The notes: generated by a model from the sequence alone, not told the origin. A stretch of 44,591 nucleotides of DNA from Methanothrix harundinacea (GCA_002506535.1 DAXT01000016.1:1-44591); one strand, 5' to 3'. Shown: positions 31,643 to 41,042, counted from the first letter of the stretch. A program made the numbers and translations.

Positions 31643-32062
31643 TTGCGACTAGCAACCCTTCTGGCTTTGGCCATGTTAGCCATCGTCTTTTTAGCATCCG
31701 CCGCCGAGGATCCGTCGGTCGATGCCGAGAATACCGTCGGCCTTGCCTCCGATGAAACCCTGGGGACCTTCCTCGTCGACGGCGAGGGGATGACCCTCTA
31801 CCGATTCGAAGATGACGATCCAGGAAGCGAGACCAGCGCCTGCTACGACGCCTGCGCCGAGAGGTGGCCCGTCTTCTTCGCCGACGAGATCAGGGTTCCC
31901 GAGGGGCTGGAGGAGACCGATTTCCAGGGCTTCGTGAGAGAGGACGGCGTCATCCAGACGACGTACAAGGGATGGCCGCTCTACCGCTACTTCGAGGACA
32001 AACTCCCCGGCGACGTCAAGGGCCAGGGGCTCGGTGACGTCTGGTTTGTAGTAAACCCCTGA
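31643..32062 (+). CDS. Secreted YxFWYxxD-repeat protein (COG4315-like), paralogue 1
   Basis: The 139-residue protein has a signal peptide (RLATLLALAMLAIVFLASAA) without a lipobox cysteine. Its domain has two related halves: LVDGEGMTLYRFEDDDPGS followed by CYDACAERWPVF, and TTYKGWPLYRYFEDKLPGDVKGQ followed by DVWFVV. The Y-x-[FWY]-x-x-D motif and the Cys pair define the family of secreted COG4315 proteins, whose role is unknown. GAGGTG at 31631 suits the TTG at 31643; a GTG at 31634 lies inside that Shine-Dalgarno. A homologue follows at 32173. Confidence 0.8.
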   Translation: MRLATLLALAMLAIVFLASAAEDPSVDAENTVGLASDETLGTFLVDGEGMTLYRFEDDDPGSETSACYDACAERWPVFFADEIRVPEGLEETDFQGFVREDGVIQTTYKGWPLYRYFEDKLPGDVKGQGLGDVWFVVNP

Positions 32063-32172
32063 CGCCTCCGCTCAGGTGGGAGGGGCCTCATCCTTTTTTG
32101 CCATTCTTCCAGGCTGTTCCCTCCGCCTCTCGGAATCTTTAAACGTTGTTAGGCGCTAACGGGATTAATGTG

Positions 32173-32610
32173 ATGAGAGTGAAGACCGCGATCTTGCTGG
32201 CCCTGGCGGTGGCGTCGGTGGCCTTTGCCACAGTTGGAGGGGCGGCACCGGCCAAGACCATCGACCTCGCCTCCAAAGAGGGGTTCGGAAGGTACCTGGT
32301 GGACCAGGATGGTATGGCCCTTTACTACAGAGCCGAAGATATACCCAGGAGCGGGGCGAGCGGCTGCGGCGATACCTGCATCGTCTACTGGCCGCCCTTC
32401 CACACCGGCCAGATCGTACTGCCGATGGATCTGAGCTCCTTCGACTTCGGGACGATCTACCGGGAGGACGGCCTCGCCCAGACGACCTATAAGGGGTGGC
32501 CCCTTTACTACTACATAAACGACTACAACCCCGGAGACGTCAGAGGGCACGGGATCAACGAGGTCTGGTTTGCGGCGGGTCCAGACCGGATGCCTCTGAC
32601 CTCCTCCTGA
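32173..32610 (+). CDS. Secreted YxFWYxxD-repeat protein (COG4315-like), paralogue 2
   Basis: The 145-residue protein is a diverged tandem paralogue of the preceding gene. It has a signal peptide (MRVKTAILLALAVASVAFAT), LVDQDGMALYYRAED, a Cys pair (GCGDTCIVYWPPF) and TTYKGWPLYYYINDYNPGDVRGHG followed by EVWFAAGP. Here the first motif has drifted (YYRAED). The two genes are 110 bp apart, with a T-run (CCTTTTTTGCC) and AT-rich sequence between, so paralogue 2 may have its own promoter. ATG 32173 was preferred over the upstream in-frame start at 32146. Confidence 0.8.
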   Translation: MRVKTAILLALAVASVAFATVGGAAPAKTIDLASKEGFGRYLVDQDGMALYYRAEDIPRSGASGCGDTCIVYWPPFHTGQIVLPMDLSSFDFGTIYREDGLAQTTYKGWPLYYYINDYNPGDVRGHGINEVWFAAGPDRMPLTSS

Positions 32611-32656
32611 GCCGCCCCTCTACCGGCCCGGCGGGTCGTCGGCTCGGGACGGCGAC

Positions 32657-33469
32657 ATGAAATCTCAGAGACGATGGACGGCGGCCCGCATGGCGGAGCC
32701 GGAGGGCGGATCTCGTCGATACTGGGAGCTGGACTTCATCCGGGGCCTCGCCGTGGCGATGATGATCGGCTATCACGCCCTTTACGACCTGGCCTTCTTC
32801 TCGGGGCCAAGTCCAGTCGACATACGCGCCGGGATCTGGCCGTTATTCGCCGTGGCGACCGCCTCCATCTTCCTCCTCCTCGTCGGCGTCTCCCTCTATA
32901 TCAGCTCCGCCAGGGCCAGGATCAGGGGAGAGGAGGACCTGCGCCGAAATATCCGCCGTGGCGTCGTCATCTTCTCCTGGGGCGTCGCCATCACCGTCGC
33001 GACCTTCCTCCTGCTTAGAGAGGGGTACGTCCTCTTCGGGGTCCTCCATTCAATCGGCGTCTCCATCATCATCTCTCGCCCGTTCGTCAGAAGGCCCCGT
33101 TTGGCCCTCCTCGGAGGATCGGCGGCGATATCCACGGGGATCTTCCTGCGCCAACTATCCTTCGACTCTCCCTGGCTCCTCTGGCTCGGTCTTGTCCCCC
33201 GTGGGTTTTATTCCGTCGACTACTTTTCCCTCCTCCCCTGGTCAGGGGTAGTCCTGGTGGGGATATCCCTCGGCGGTCTCCTCTACCCCGACGGCGAGAG
33301 GAGGTTTCACCTCCCGGATCTCTCCATTCGTACCCCGGCAAGAGAGCTCTCTTTTCTTGGGAGAAACTCTCTTTTGATCTACCTTCTCCACCAGCCGGTC
33401 CTCATAATATCGATGGAGATCCTCGGCGTAATCGATCTCGCTGGGAGGATGCCTCTCAACATCCCCTGA
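32657..33469 (+). CDS. DUF1624 membrane protein (acyltransferase-like)
   Basis: The 270-residue protein has about seven membrane helices. It begins its domain with RRYWELDFIRGLAVAMMIGYHALYDLAFF, the family signature resembling heparan-alpha-glucosaminide N-acetyltransferase; the conserved His in GYHALYDL is likely catalytic. Later segments FGVLHSIGVSIIIS and LGRNSLLIYLLHQPVLI also match that family. A role in acetylating envelope glycans is inferred. ATG 32657 begins the frame; ATG 32690 is possible. It lies 46 bp after the YxFWYxxD paralogue 2. Confidence 0.8.
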   Translation: MKSQRRWTAARMAEPEGGSRRYWELDFIRGLAVAMMIGYHALYDLAFFSGPSPVDIRAGIWPLFAVATASIFLLLVGVSLYISSARARIRGEEDLRRNIRRGVVIFSWGVAITVATFLLLREGYVLFGVLHSIGVSIIISRPFVRRPRLALLGGSAAISTGIFLRQLSFDSPWLLWLGLVPRGFYSVDYFSLLPWSGVVLVGISLGGLLYPDGERRFHLPDLSIRTPARELSFLGRNSLLIYLLHQPVLIISMEILGVIDLAGRMPLNIP

Positions 33470-33568
33470 GGACGAGGTCGAAGTCAAAAGTTCGTGGATA
33501 AGAGAGGAAAGGGGAGGAAGAACGGGGGGAGGAAGGACTGTGAAAAGAGGATTTTGATATAGTTGATT

Positions 33569-33602
33569 AAAAAAAGGGGCTGTAGAGGCGGAAAGCCGCC
33601 TC
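33569..33602 (-). terminator. Intrinsic-type terminator after the DUF378 gene
   Basis: On the minus strand a perfect 7-bp stem (GAGGCGG / CCGCCTC, 33585-33602) is followed by CCCC and seven T residues. It lies 19 bp past the DUF378 stop. Confidence 0.65.
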
Positions 33603-33620
33603 CAGCCTGCGGTCCCGTCA

Positions 33621-33821
33621 CTACTTGGAGAGCTTAGGGGTCAAAACCGCAAGATATATCGCGGCCAGGGCCACGACGACGTAGACCACCTTCTCCAGGA
33701 TGGGCATCCATCCCAGGAGGATGCTCACCAGGTTGTAACCGAGGGCGTAGAGCCCCCAGTTGAGTCCTCCTATTATCACCAGCGCTATGGCCAGCATATC
33801 TATGGGAGCTAACTTTGCCAA
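33621..33821 (-). CDS. DUF378 small membrane protein
   Basis: The 66-residue protein has two membrane helices with the DUF378 signature LALVIIGGLNWGLYALGYNLV and a second segment KVVYVVVALAAIYLAVL. Function is unknown; homologues are widespread in bacteria and archaea. GGAGGTG lies 8 nt before the TTG start at 33821. AAAAGTATATTAG on the minus strand at about 33853-33866 is a good TATA box. Confidence 0.85.
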   Translation of the reverse strand: MAKLAPIDMLAIALVIIGGLNWGLYALGYNLVSILLGWMPILEKVVYVVVALAAIYLAVLTPKLSK

Positions 33822-33882
33822 TCAGAACACCTCCTGTTCAACAATTCGTCTAAGTATCTAATATACTTTTTGGATTTTTAGC

Positions 33883-34866
33883 TCATAAGGGGCCGCCCAT
33901 CATCTCCGCCGCGCCCCCCTCGACCCTCACATCCAGGAACGCCAGGCCGGATAAGGGCCGCCTCAGGGGCGGTGGAGCGTCTCTCATCCGGGCCGTCATC
34001 ACCGGGTCCCTGAACGTCAGGTCCCACCCTCCATCTCTGGAGGAGGCGGATACGATGACGTCGTAGCTCCTCCACCGGAAGGTCTTCACCTGGGGGAGGG
34101 CTTCCGCCATATCGATGGCTTCCGCGAGCCCTTCGGTGAGAGGACCCTCAAGCCTCGAGAAGCTCTCCAGAAGCACCGGATCTCCCGAGGGGCCGGAATA
34201 GCTGTAGACGCTGACCCGGCCCCCGTCCTCGACGAGGACCGTCCAGCTGAAGAGCCCCGGGGCCGGAAAGGCGGCGGCGCCGTCGCCGAAGCCCTCCAGG
34301 GCCCTATCCCTATCGGAAAGCCTCACTCCTCCCGTCAGGACGAGAAGGAGGAACAGGATGAGGAGCGCCTTTCGAGGATCGACGGCATATCCCCTTTTGA
34401 CGGATAGGATGAGGATGCCCAGGCTCGCCAGGAGGAGGGGGGCCTCGGAGTAGAAGAAGATCTCACAAGACCACCTGGCAGGATCCAGGGGGTAGAGGAG
34501 GGGGACGCCCCGGGTGGTGAGGAGGTCGAGGGTGAGATGTATGATGACCCCGGCGGAGGCGAAGAGGGCCGTCCTCCTCGAAAGCTGCAGGTCGATCCCC
34601 GACCGATCTCTTATCCGGGAACTGACCGGCCCGTAAGACGCCAGGCTGAGGACGAGGAGGGCGGTGAAGAGTCCGAAGAAGAGGGAGTGGGTGATCCCCC
34701 GGTGGACGAGGAGGAAGAAGCTGGGGGATATCCAGTTCACCGGCATCAGAAGGAAGTCGAGGTCCAGGGCTACACCCCCGAGGACGAGGGCTGCCGTCTC
34801 CTCGCTCCTCCGATCGAGGCTTCTTCCCATGAGGTACGGGATGGCTATGTGGGTGAAGAGGTCCAT
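33883..34866 (-). CDS. DUF457/YdjM-family membrane-bound metal-dependent hydrolase
   Basis: The 327-residue protein carries the family's metal-site motifs: THIAIPYLMG at the N-terminus, ALDLDFL, HRGITHSLFFG and a later IHLTLDLLTTRGVPLLYPL. It has about five membrane helices followed by a ~150-residue extracytoplasmic-looking domain (VYSYSGPSGDPVLLESFSRLEG). The substrate is unknown. GGAGAG precedes ATG 34866; the frame extends to 34905 but the family start is at MDLFTHIAI. TTTTTTAATAG at about 34920-34931 is a likely TATA box. Confidence 0.82.
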   Translation of the reverse strand: MDLFTHIAIPYLMGRSLDRRSEETAALVLGGVALDLDFLLMPVNWISPSFFLLVHRGITHSLFFGLFTALLVLSLASYGPVSSRIRDRSGIDLQLSRRTALFASAGVIIHLTLDLLTTRGVPLLYPLDPARWSCEIFFYSEAPLLLASLGILILSVKRGYAVDPRKALLILFLLLVLTGGVRLSDRDRALEGFGDGAAAFPAPGLFSWTVLVEDGGRVSVYSYSGPSGDPVLLESFSRLEGPLTEGLAEAIDMAEALPQVKTFRWRSYDVIVSASSRDGGWDLTFRDPVMTARMRDAPPPLRRPLSGLAFLDVRVEGGAAEMMGGPL

Positions 34867-35070
34867 CAGCTCTCCGTTGATATTCGTTCCGAAATACGGT
34901 GCCATCTCATGAGATCGATCTATTAAAAAACCCCACGGCGAGGATGAGCCCCGCTCTCAGGGGGGGGATCCCTGAGCCGAAAGAGACGGCGGCGTGGGCG
35001 GATGCCTATCACAAATTAAATGGGGGGGGACGGCGGGCCTGCCGCCCCCAATCCCCCGCGGGTTCGGAGC

Positions 35071-37308
35071 TTAAAAGTCTTCGAACTCCAGGGGTGGAAG
35101 TTCAAGGTCCCAATCGAACCTCATCTCCTCGCCGAAGAGGTCGGAGGAGACGGGTGGCGATACGATCTTCTTCGCCTCGCCAGCCCTCTCCACCTCTGGG
35201 AGATCCACAACGAGCTGATCAGCACATTCAGCCGTCGTCGCCAGAACGCCTGCGGGGATGATGAAGGGCGTCTCGGGATCCCCCAGGAGGTTGATGCTGT
35301 AGTAGGAGTACCTCATGTTACCTCCCCCAACGCCATTGACCTCGCCGACGAACCTCTCCTTTGAGAGCTGGTTTATCAGGCCGATGTTGGTGACAGGCCC
35401 GCCGTATTCGATCCACCGGGTGGCGTTGAACATCTCCTCCCAGAAGGCTCTATCGAACTTCTGGGATGGGCTGTTATCGATGTCGTTCGGCTTGATCAGG
35501 CCGTACCTGCTGTTCCCGATGAAGGCGAAGGCCCCACCTTTGGCGGTGACAAAGTGCTCCAGGACGCAGTCGTGAGGGAGGTAGATCCCGTTAGGGTCCC
35601 TGTTGTCGAAAGCTCCCGCGTAGCCCGCCTGGGAGTACCCGAGGAAGTACTTCTGGTTGGTGAGGGCGTCGGCGTGCTGGTAGCCCATCTTCATGACGTA
35701 GGCGACGATCTCACAGAAGTTGGAGGTGCCGACGTGGTTGATGGCATGGATGTAGTTCGCGTTTATCTCGCGGATGAGATGCTCTCTACCCCAGTTGTGC
35801 TGGTTGGGACAGCATTCGTCGCCGGGGAAGTCCCGGTCGTAGAGGGTTTGAACGCTGAAATTCGCCGGGAAGAGGGGCTTGATCTTGTCTTTATAGTCCC
35901 CGCCCCACTCCGTGGTCAGAGGCTCGTCGTCCAGGGTCAAAACTCCCATCGGCTCCATGTACTCTCCCACCATCCATATCCCTCTGAGGTAGCGGTCGTT
36001 GGAGGGGGTGGACTCGTAGGCGATGGTCTTTCGAACGAAGTTGGAGAGCTCGACGTAGTTGTCCACAGGAGCCCGTCCGACGTAGACTTCGGAATACAGA
36101 TCGACGCCGGGGCCACCATAGACCCCCGTGGCGTTCTTGAAGTCTCCATCAAGACATGCGTAATAGAGGTCGGATGCTATGCCCACCCTCTCTTTTGGTA
36201 TGGCGCAGCATTCAGGGTCGGGCTCGTAGGCCCAGGCGTAAAGAAGCCTCGTGGGGACGATGGCGTCCCAGGTCTCTCCCCCGATCCTCGCCCCATCGCC
36301 GTCGCCGCCGAGGAGGACGTAGGTTATCTGGTTATTCAGATAGGCGTCTTTGATGAAGTCGCGGATCACCTCCTGGTTGTCCTGCCGGACGGACCGCCTG
36401 TAGCTGGCGTATATATCCTCCACGGTGACTATCGCTGCGTTCAGCCCTTTCGCCTTCTTCTTCTCGATGAGCGCCTGGAAGTTGTAGGGGCCGGGAGCCT
36501 CTTTCATGTACTGGTTTGTTATGATGATGTAGTCGTAGTTCCCGTCCAGAAGAAGCGACTTGCCCGCCGGAGCCAGGTCCGATGGGTATGTGATCGCCTT
36601 CTCCGGGTTGTCGACGAGGATCTCCACCTCCCTCCTGTCCTGGGGAAGGCCCCGGAGGAGCTCTAGGCCGAGGGTCTCGGCGGGGGCGGTCGTCACCTCG
36701 ACGTCGAAGGAGCCGAAGCTGTAGGCGTCGCCCGTCTTCGGTATGTACTTTATCGGATAGAGGTTTATGGAAAGGATGCTGTAGCCGTGCTTCTTCTGAA
36801 CTCCCAGGACGGAGTATGCCGTCTCTGGATAGGGGTCTTGCGATCCGTAGATCGATTCGTCGAGGAACGTCTGGTCAGGGATCGTCCAGTTCTCCTGAGG
36901 CCGGCAGTCGGTGCAGTTCCTGGTGAAACCGAGGGGAACTGAAGCCTGGCCGGGCCTCAAGGAGAGGATGCCCAGATACTTCTCGTCGCCGGCGACCACC
37001 TTAATCTCCTGAACCTCCTCGCCGTAGGGGATCAGTATCCTCGCGGTCCTGAAGGGGACCGTCGGCTCTCCGGGTACGATCCTATCGTTCAGCCCCGGGA
37101 TCGTCAGGGAGTCGTAGACCATATCGGACCCGTCGGGTCCAGCCAGCGTCTCTCCCCCAAGATCGATCGTCGGGTCGTCCAGATGGTACTGTAATGTGAT
37201 CTTGCTCGTGCTGCCTGGATCGCCCGCGGCCAAGGCCGGCGAGATGACGGCCAGGCCAAAAGATAGGCTTAAGAGACAGACCCACCACAAAGCCATAATT
37301 CTTCTCAT
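35071..37308 (-). CDS. Secreted C25 (gingipain)-family protein, catalytic residues apparently lost
   Basis: The 745-residue protein has a signal peptide (MRRIMALWWVCLLSLSFGLA ending SPALAA), an N-terminal propeptide-like domain and a C25 domain. Landmarks of the C25 domain are YDYIIITNQYM, IRDFIKDAYLNNQITYVLLGGD, DLYYACLDGDF and VYVGRAPVDN. At the expected catalytic His (GHG in gingipains) it reads NHVGTSNF, with Thr at the His position (codon 35725-35727). At the expected Cys position it reads YSQAGYAGAFDN, with Gly (codon 35623-35625). Both changes suggest a binding or structural pseudo-peptidase. Homologues in Methanosarcinales are extracellular. GGGAG precedes ATG 37308. Confidence 0.8.
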   Translation of the reverse strand: MRRIMALWWVCLLSLSFGLAVISPALAAGDPGSTSKITLQYHLDDPTIDLGGETLAGPDGSDMVYDSLTIPGLNDRIVPGEPTVPFRTARILIPYGEEVQEIKVVAGDEKYLGILSLRPGQASVPLGFTRNCTDCRPQENWTIPDQTFLDESIYGSQDPYPETAYSVLGVQKKHGYSILSINLYPIKYIPKTGDAYSFGSFDVEVTTAPAETLGLELLRGLPQDRREVEILVDNPEKAITYPSDLAPAGKSLLLDGNYDYIIITNQYMKEAPGPYNFQALIEKKKAKGLNAAIVTVEDIYASYRRSVRQDNQEVIRDFIKDAYLNNQITYVLLGGDGDGARIGGETWDAIVPTRLLYAWAYEPDPECCAIPKERVGIASDLYYACLDGDFKNATGVYGGPGVDLYSEVYVGRAPVDNYVELSNFVRKTIAYESTPSNDRYLRGIWMVGEYMEPMGVLTLDDEPLTTEWGGDYKDKIKPLFPANFSVQTLYDRDFPGDECCPNQHNWGREHLIREINANYIHAINHVGTSNFCEIVAYVMKMGYQHADALTNQKYFLGYSQAGYAGAFDNRDPNGIYLPHDCVLEHFVTAKGGAFAFIGNSRYGLIKPNDIDNSPSQKFDRAFWEEMFNATRWIEYGGPVTNIGLINQLSKERFVGEVNGVGGGNMRYSYYSINLLGDPETPFIIPAGVLATTAECADQLVVDLPEVERAGEAKKIVSPPVSSDLFGEEMRFDWDLELPPLEFEDF

Positions 37309-37662
37309 AATTCTCCCTCATATTTCAGGACCGTCGAGATCCGGTTAATGTGAGATCGGAGTATCTGTCGTCGGATCATCAGAAGCTCTCATCTGTAGCT
37401 CGACTCTATCGAAAGCCGATCCACTATTGCGATCAAAGAGTTAGACGGTCCCCTCTTCATTGCTTAAATGCATATTCTTTTTAAAAACTATTTAACAATT
37501 TCCCACGACTCAATAGGCGGCTCCCAGGGGAGCTTGCTGGATGACGGTGGGGCGCCGCCTGCCGCCGGCGAAGCCCCAGGAGGCCTGATGGACGGGGTGG
37601 GACTGAGAAGAAAACCCCGGACCAGGGAGGATATGAAGGGATTTCCCTTCTGGGGAGGGGAT
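37309..37662. promoter_or_regulatory. Gene-free region with promoter of the C25 gene and a long leader
   Basis: No gene is visible in these 354 bp. On the minus strand, TTAAATAGTTTTTAAAAAG (37479-37497) is a strong A/T promoter block. It lies about 170 nt before the C25 start, so the transcript would have a long 5' leader. 37500-37662 is GC-rich and holds only the 3' flank of the COG1361 gene. Confidence 0.5.
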
Positions 37663-38718
37663 CTAGCCCCGCCGCCTCTTGCGGATGTAGGCTCCTGCCG
37701 CCAGGAGGATTATCAGTACCATCGCCCCCGGAAGGAGGTAGGACCTCTTGGCGGCACCCACATCCACAGGGATCTTCATGCTCTCGGATATCACCGTCCC
37801 GCCCAAGAGGTCGGTGTACTTGATCTCGCTGTTGATGCTGTAGGGCTTTGAAGTGGCGTCGGAATCGACGTCGACTTTGAACCTGACGGTCCTCTCTTCG
37901 CCGGGTCCTAGGGTCCCGATGTAGGCCTGATCGTCGGTGGATGAGAAGGGCTTGAAGACGGAGAGCCTCGCTATGGCGTCTTCGGCCCTCTCCTCGCCGA
38001 TGTTCCTGTACTTCACCTCGATGATGGCTCCCTTCTCGCCGGCGCGAAGATCGGCATCGACGTCGGATATCTCAAAGTACGCCTCCCGTTTGACCTTTAT
38101 GGGGATGGCGACGGTCTCGTTCGCCCTCTGGTACCAGTAGGAGGTCCTAAACCCCCGCAGGCCAATGTTCTCTTCGAGGCCGTCGGCGTCCACCTCGACG
38201 TTGTACTGGTAGTCGTAGGATAGATCGAGGAATAGCGGATACTCCCCCGCAGGGGCCCTGTTGGAGATCTTGATGGTGAACCTCATCGGCTCCTTCGCCC
38301 TCTCGCCGGACCGGAGGGACTCGATCAGCTGGTCGCCGGACTTCACATCAAGAAGGCCGCTCTCCGACCGGAGGGTTCCTGTTATTCCCAGAGCCGTCGT
38401 CCTCTCCCGCTCGTAGTCCATCTCCCTATCCGCCAGCATCTGGTCCATCCTGGTATCAGCCTTCTTGTCTGCCTTGAAGCCCATGATCCTGCCGCGGTTG
38501 GCGAGGTCGACGTAGAGGGTGACGGTCCCCCCCCGCTCAAACTCCCTCGTCCCAGCGAGGGTCGCGTCGAGCTGAGGCGATCCTGAGACGGTCCAGTAGT
38601 TCTCCAGGGGCACCGAAGGTATGTAGTTCTCAGAAGCCCCGGCATGAGCCGAGCTGAAGAGCGCCAGGGCGATGAATATAAACACCGCTCTTTGGCCGAA
38701 ATTGACGATCTTTCTCAA
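37663..38718 (-). CDS. COG1361 (CARDB/S-layer-like) membrane-anchored protein, partner of RND exporter
   Basis: The 351-residue protein has a signal peptide (about 1-27, ending SSAHAGA), two or three CARDB-like beta-sandwich domains and a C-terminal membrane helix (YLLPGAMVLIILLAAGAYI) with a KRRRG stop-transfer. Domain landmarks are VTLYVDLANRGRI and IIEVKYRNIGEERAEDAIARLSVFKPF. Its TTG start overlaps the stop of the upstream HAE3 transporter (TTGA), with GGAGG upstream, so the two are coupled. Such pairs are common in methanogens, and the protein may act as an extracytoplasmic adaptor for the exporter; that is inference. Confidence 0.8.
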   Translation of the reverse strand: MRKIVNFGQRAVFIFIALALFSSAHAGASENYIPSVPLENYWTVSGSPQLDATLAGTREFERGGTVTLYVDLANRGRIMGFKADKKADTRMDQMLADREMDYERERTTALGITGTLRSESGLLDVKSGDQLIESLRSGERAKEPMRFTIKISNRAPAGEYPLFLDLSYDYQYNVEVDADGLEENIGLRGFRTSYWYQRANETVAIPIKVKREAYFEISDVDADLRAGEKGAIIEVKYRNIGEERAEDAIARLSVFKPFSSTDDQAYIGTLGPGEERTVRFKVDVDSDATSKPYSINSEIKYTDLLGGTVISESMKIPVDVGAAKRSYLLPGAMVLIILLAAGAYIRKRRRG

Positions 38719-41042
38719 TCCTTCAACCTCCGCAAGGACATAATTAGCAGATCTGAGGCTCTGACTACCGTTGTAGCCTTATGCTTCCTCCAGTACTCGA
38801 GCCTTATGAGAAGCACCGGGAATACCGTGAAGGTGGCGAAGAGGGCGAATATCACCGAGAGCACCGTTATCGTTCCGAAGCTGCTGGTCATGGGGAAGGG
38901 TGAGGCGATGAGGGCGGAGAAGCCGAATATGGTGGTGAGCCCCGAGGCGACTATGGCGGCCCCGATGCTTCCCGTCGCCGTAAATAGCGCCTCCATAACG
39001 TCATCTGTCTTTTCTTTCTCCTCGTAGAACCGTTCCATGGTCAGGATGCCATACTCCGACCCCACCCCCAGGATCAGAGCCCCCAGAGTGGCGGTCATGG
39101 GGTTGTACATCATCCCGGTGACGTACATCACCCCGCCCATCCATCCGATTACGATGAACATCGGAAGCACCGGGAGGACCGCCTTCACAAGGTCCCGATA
39201 TATCAGAAGAAGGATGGAGAATATGAGGACGAGGCCGATGAGGGTCATCCTCATCCTCCCGGTGGTGAGGGCTGCGATGACGGAGTTCATCACCGACATC
39301 TCTCCGGTCTGGGTGACGGAGATCCCTGGAGGGTGCTCAAACCAGTGGAGGTCCCTCTCGACCTCTTTTGTCAGCCGCTCGATCCCCACCTGGCCGAGGC
39401 TGTCGAAGGCATCGCCTATATCCAGGATGATCTGGGCGGTGTCGTGGCCGTCGATGTACTGGTACTTGAGATGGTCGGGGACCCGGTCGAGGACCGCCAC
39501 CACTTCTGACCGGTCCTGGGGGATTGTCCCTGCGTTGTAGCTCTTGACGAGGGTGGCGAGGCTCGAAGCCCCATATACCTTCTCCCTCGATCTGACGACA
39601 TATTCGCCGAACCGATCCATCCAGATCAGGGTCGACGGGTCGACGACGTCCCCCTGGACTATGATGTTAAGCTGGTCTTCGCCGCCGAATATGTCCTGGA
39701 GGTGGCGGAACTGGCTGAGGGGGGGCAGGTCCTGGGGTATGAACTCGTTCATGTCCGTCTCTATGGGGACCATGGTGTCCGCATAAAGGCCGACGATGGA
39801 GAGGACGAAGGCCGCCACCAGAACGACCCGCCCCCTGCCGAGGATGAAGGCCACAGACCTCATGATCAGAGGGGCGAGGGGGGACTTTTTCCCCCTCCGT
39901 TCAAGGCCGCATCTGACGTTTCTTTCGTTTCTCCCCCTCTCCATCTGCTGGATTATGGTAACCCCAACGAAGAGGGAGGAGATGTAGCACATGATGATCC
40001 CGATGAGGCAGAGGAGGCCGAAGTCCCTGACCATGGGGACCGACGACGAGAAGAGGGAGAAGAACCCAGCCCCGGTGATGATCAGGGCGATGAGGACGGC
40101 CGGAGCGGTGTGGGCCACCGTATTTATAGCCGCCTCGCCGATGGACCCGCCTCGCTGGAACTCCTCCTCGATCCTGTTCTGGAACTGGATGGCGTAATCG
40201 ATCCCAAGGCCGATGAGGATCGGGAAGGCAGCCATGGAGACCATCGTCAGTGGGACCTTTAGAAACCCCATCATCCCGAAGGTCCAGATTATCCCCAGAA
40301 ATACTACAGGCAGCGGCAGGAGGGGGAGGTTGACGTGCCTGAAGACGAGGAAGAGGGCCACCACCATCAAAAGGCCGGAGATCACCAGGAGCGTCCCCAT
40401 GGAGGTGTTCATCTCCCGCTCGATCTCGTCGCCGAGGGCCACCTCGCCGGTGACTATCGTATCCGCCCCGGCGGGGAACTCCGCCATCGCCACCGCGGAG
40501 CGGGCCACCGGCAGGACCGCCTTGATCCTCTCCTGGGGGATGTAAGTCGGAAGATCGATGGGTATTATGGTATGCCTCCGGTCGGGGAGGATGGCGTTGA
40601 GGACCGCGGGGTTCGTCCTCTCCAGCTCTTCCAGGATCTCGTCGATCCTGGCCTGAGAGTCGGGGACCCTGCGGACCCCCGTAGCCTCGGCCTCCACCTC
40701 CATCACCATCTCGGCGATGCTGACCGTTCCCAGGACGTGCTCCACCGCCTCCATCTGGCGGGTAAGCCGTTCCATCGCCTTGAGGGAGGCGGGGCTGGTC
40801 ACCGCATCCCCCTCCACCAGGACGACGATGGACTGGGTCCCGAACCGATCGTTGTAGAGGTGGGAGAACTCCATATAAAGCCTGGAGTCCGGATCGACGA
40901 AGGTCTCCGTCTCCGTCTCCATGGTGATGGTCTGGGCATAATGGATCGAAGCCACCGTCAAGAGCGCTGCCACCGTCAGGATGACGATGGGATTTGCCCC
41001 GATCCACCTCCCCAGCTTCTCTCCCCCGCCCGTGATAATCAC
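38715..41042 (-). CDS. HAE3-type RND (MMPL) exporter
   Basis: The ~775-residue protein has the RND layout. A first membrane helix (IVILTVAALLTVASIHYA) and an extracytoplasmic domain are followed by six helices, with GLGIDYAIQFQNRIEEEF as the MMPL motif. The second half repeats this (helix VVLVAAFVLSIVGLYAD; later LGVGSEYGILTMERFYEE). These transporters export lipids or hydrophobic compounds, driven by ion gradients; the archaeal substrate is unknown. The frame is open to 41246, inside the divergent regulator gene. GTG 41042 fits better because it precedes the first helix and leaves the promoter region free. It is followed by the coupled COG1361 gene. Confidence 0.83.
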   Translation of the reverse strand: MIITGGGEKLGRWIGANPIVILTVAALLTVASIHYAQTITMETETETFVDPDSRLYMEFSHLYNDRFGTQSIVVLVEGDAVTSPASLKAMERLTRQMEAVEHVLGTVSIAEMVMEVEAEATGVRRVPDSQARIDEILEELERTNPAVLNAILPDRRHTIIPIDLPTYIPQERIKAVLPVARSAVAMAEFPAGADTIVTGEVALGDEIEREMNTSMGTLLVISGLLMVVALFLVFRHVNLPLLPLPVVFLGIIWTFGMMGFLKVPLTMVSMAAFPILIGLGIDYAIQFQNRIEEEFQRGGSIGEAAINTVAHTAPAVLIALIITGAGFFSLFSSSVPMVRDFGLLCLIGIIMCYISSLFVGVTIIQQMERGRNERNVRCGLERRGKKSPLAPLIMRSVAFILGRGRVVLVAAFVLSIVGLYADTMVPIETDMNEFIPQDLPPLSQFRHLQDIFGGEDQLNIIVQGDVVDPSTLIWMDRFGEYVVRSREKVYGASSLATLVKSYNAGTIPQDRSEVVAVLDRVPDHLKYQYIDGHDTAQIILDIGDAFDSLGQVGIERLTKEVERDLHWFEHPPGISVTQTGEMSVMNSVIAALTTGRMRMTLIGLVLIFSILLLIYRDLVKAVLPVLPMFIVIGWMGGVMYVTGMMYNPMTATLGALILGVGSEYGILTMERFYEEKEKTDDVMEALFTATGSIGAAIVASGLTTIFGFSALIASPFPMTSSFGTITVLSVIFALFATFTVFPVLLIRLEYWRKHKATTVVRASDLLIMSLRRLKD

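Noticed and set aside
39901..41007. Minus-strand frame of 368 codons inside the RND exporter
   Set aside because: It is Gly/Arg/His-rich shadow sequence with no motif; the exporter frame has clear helices and MMPL motifs.
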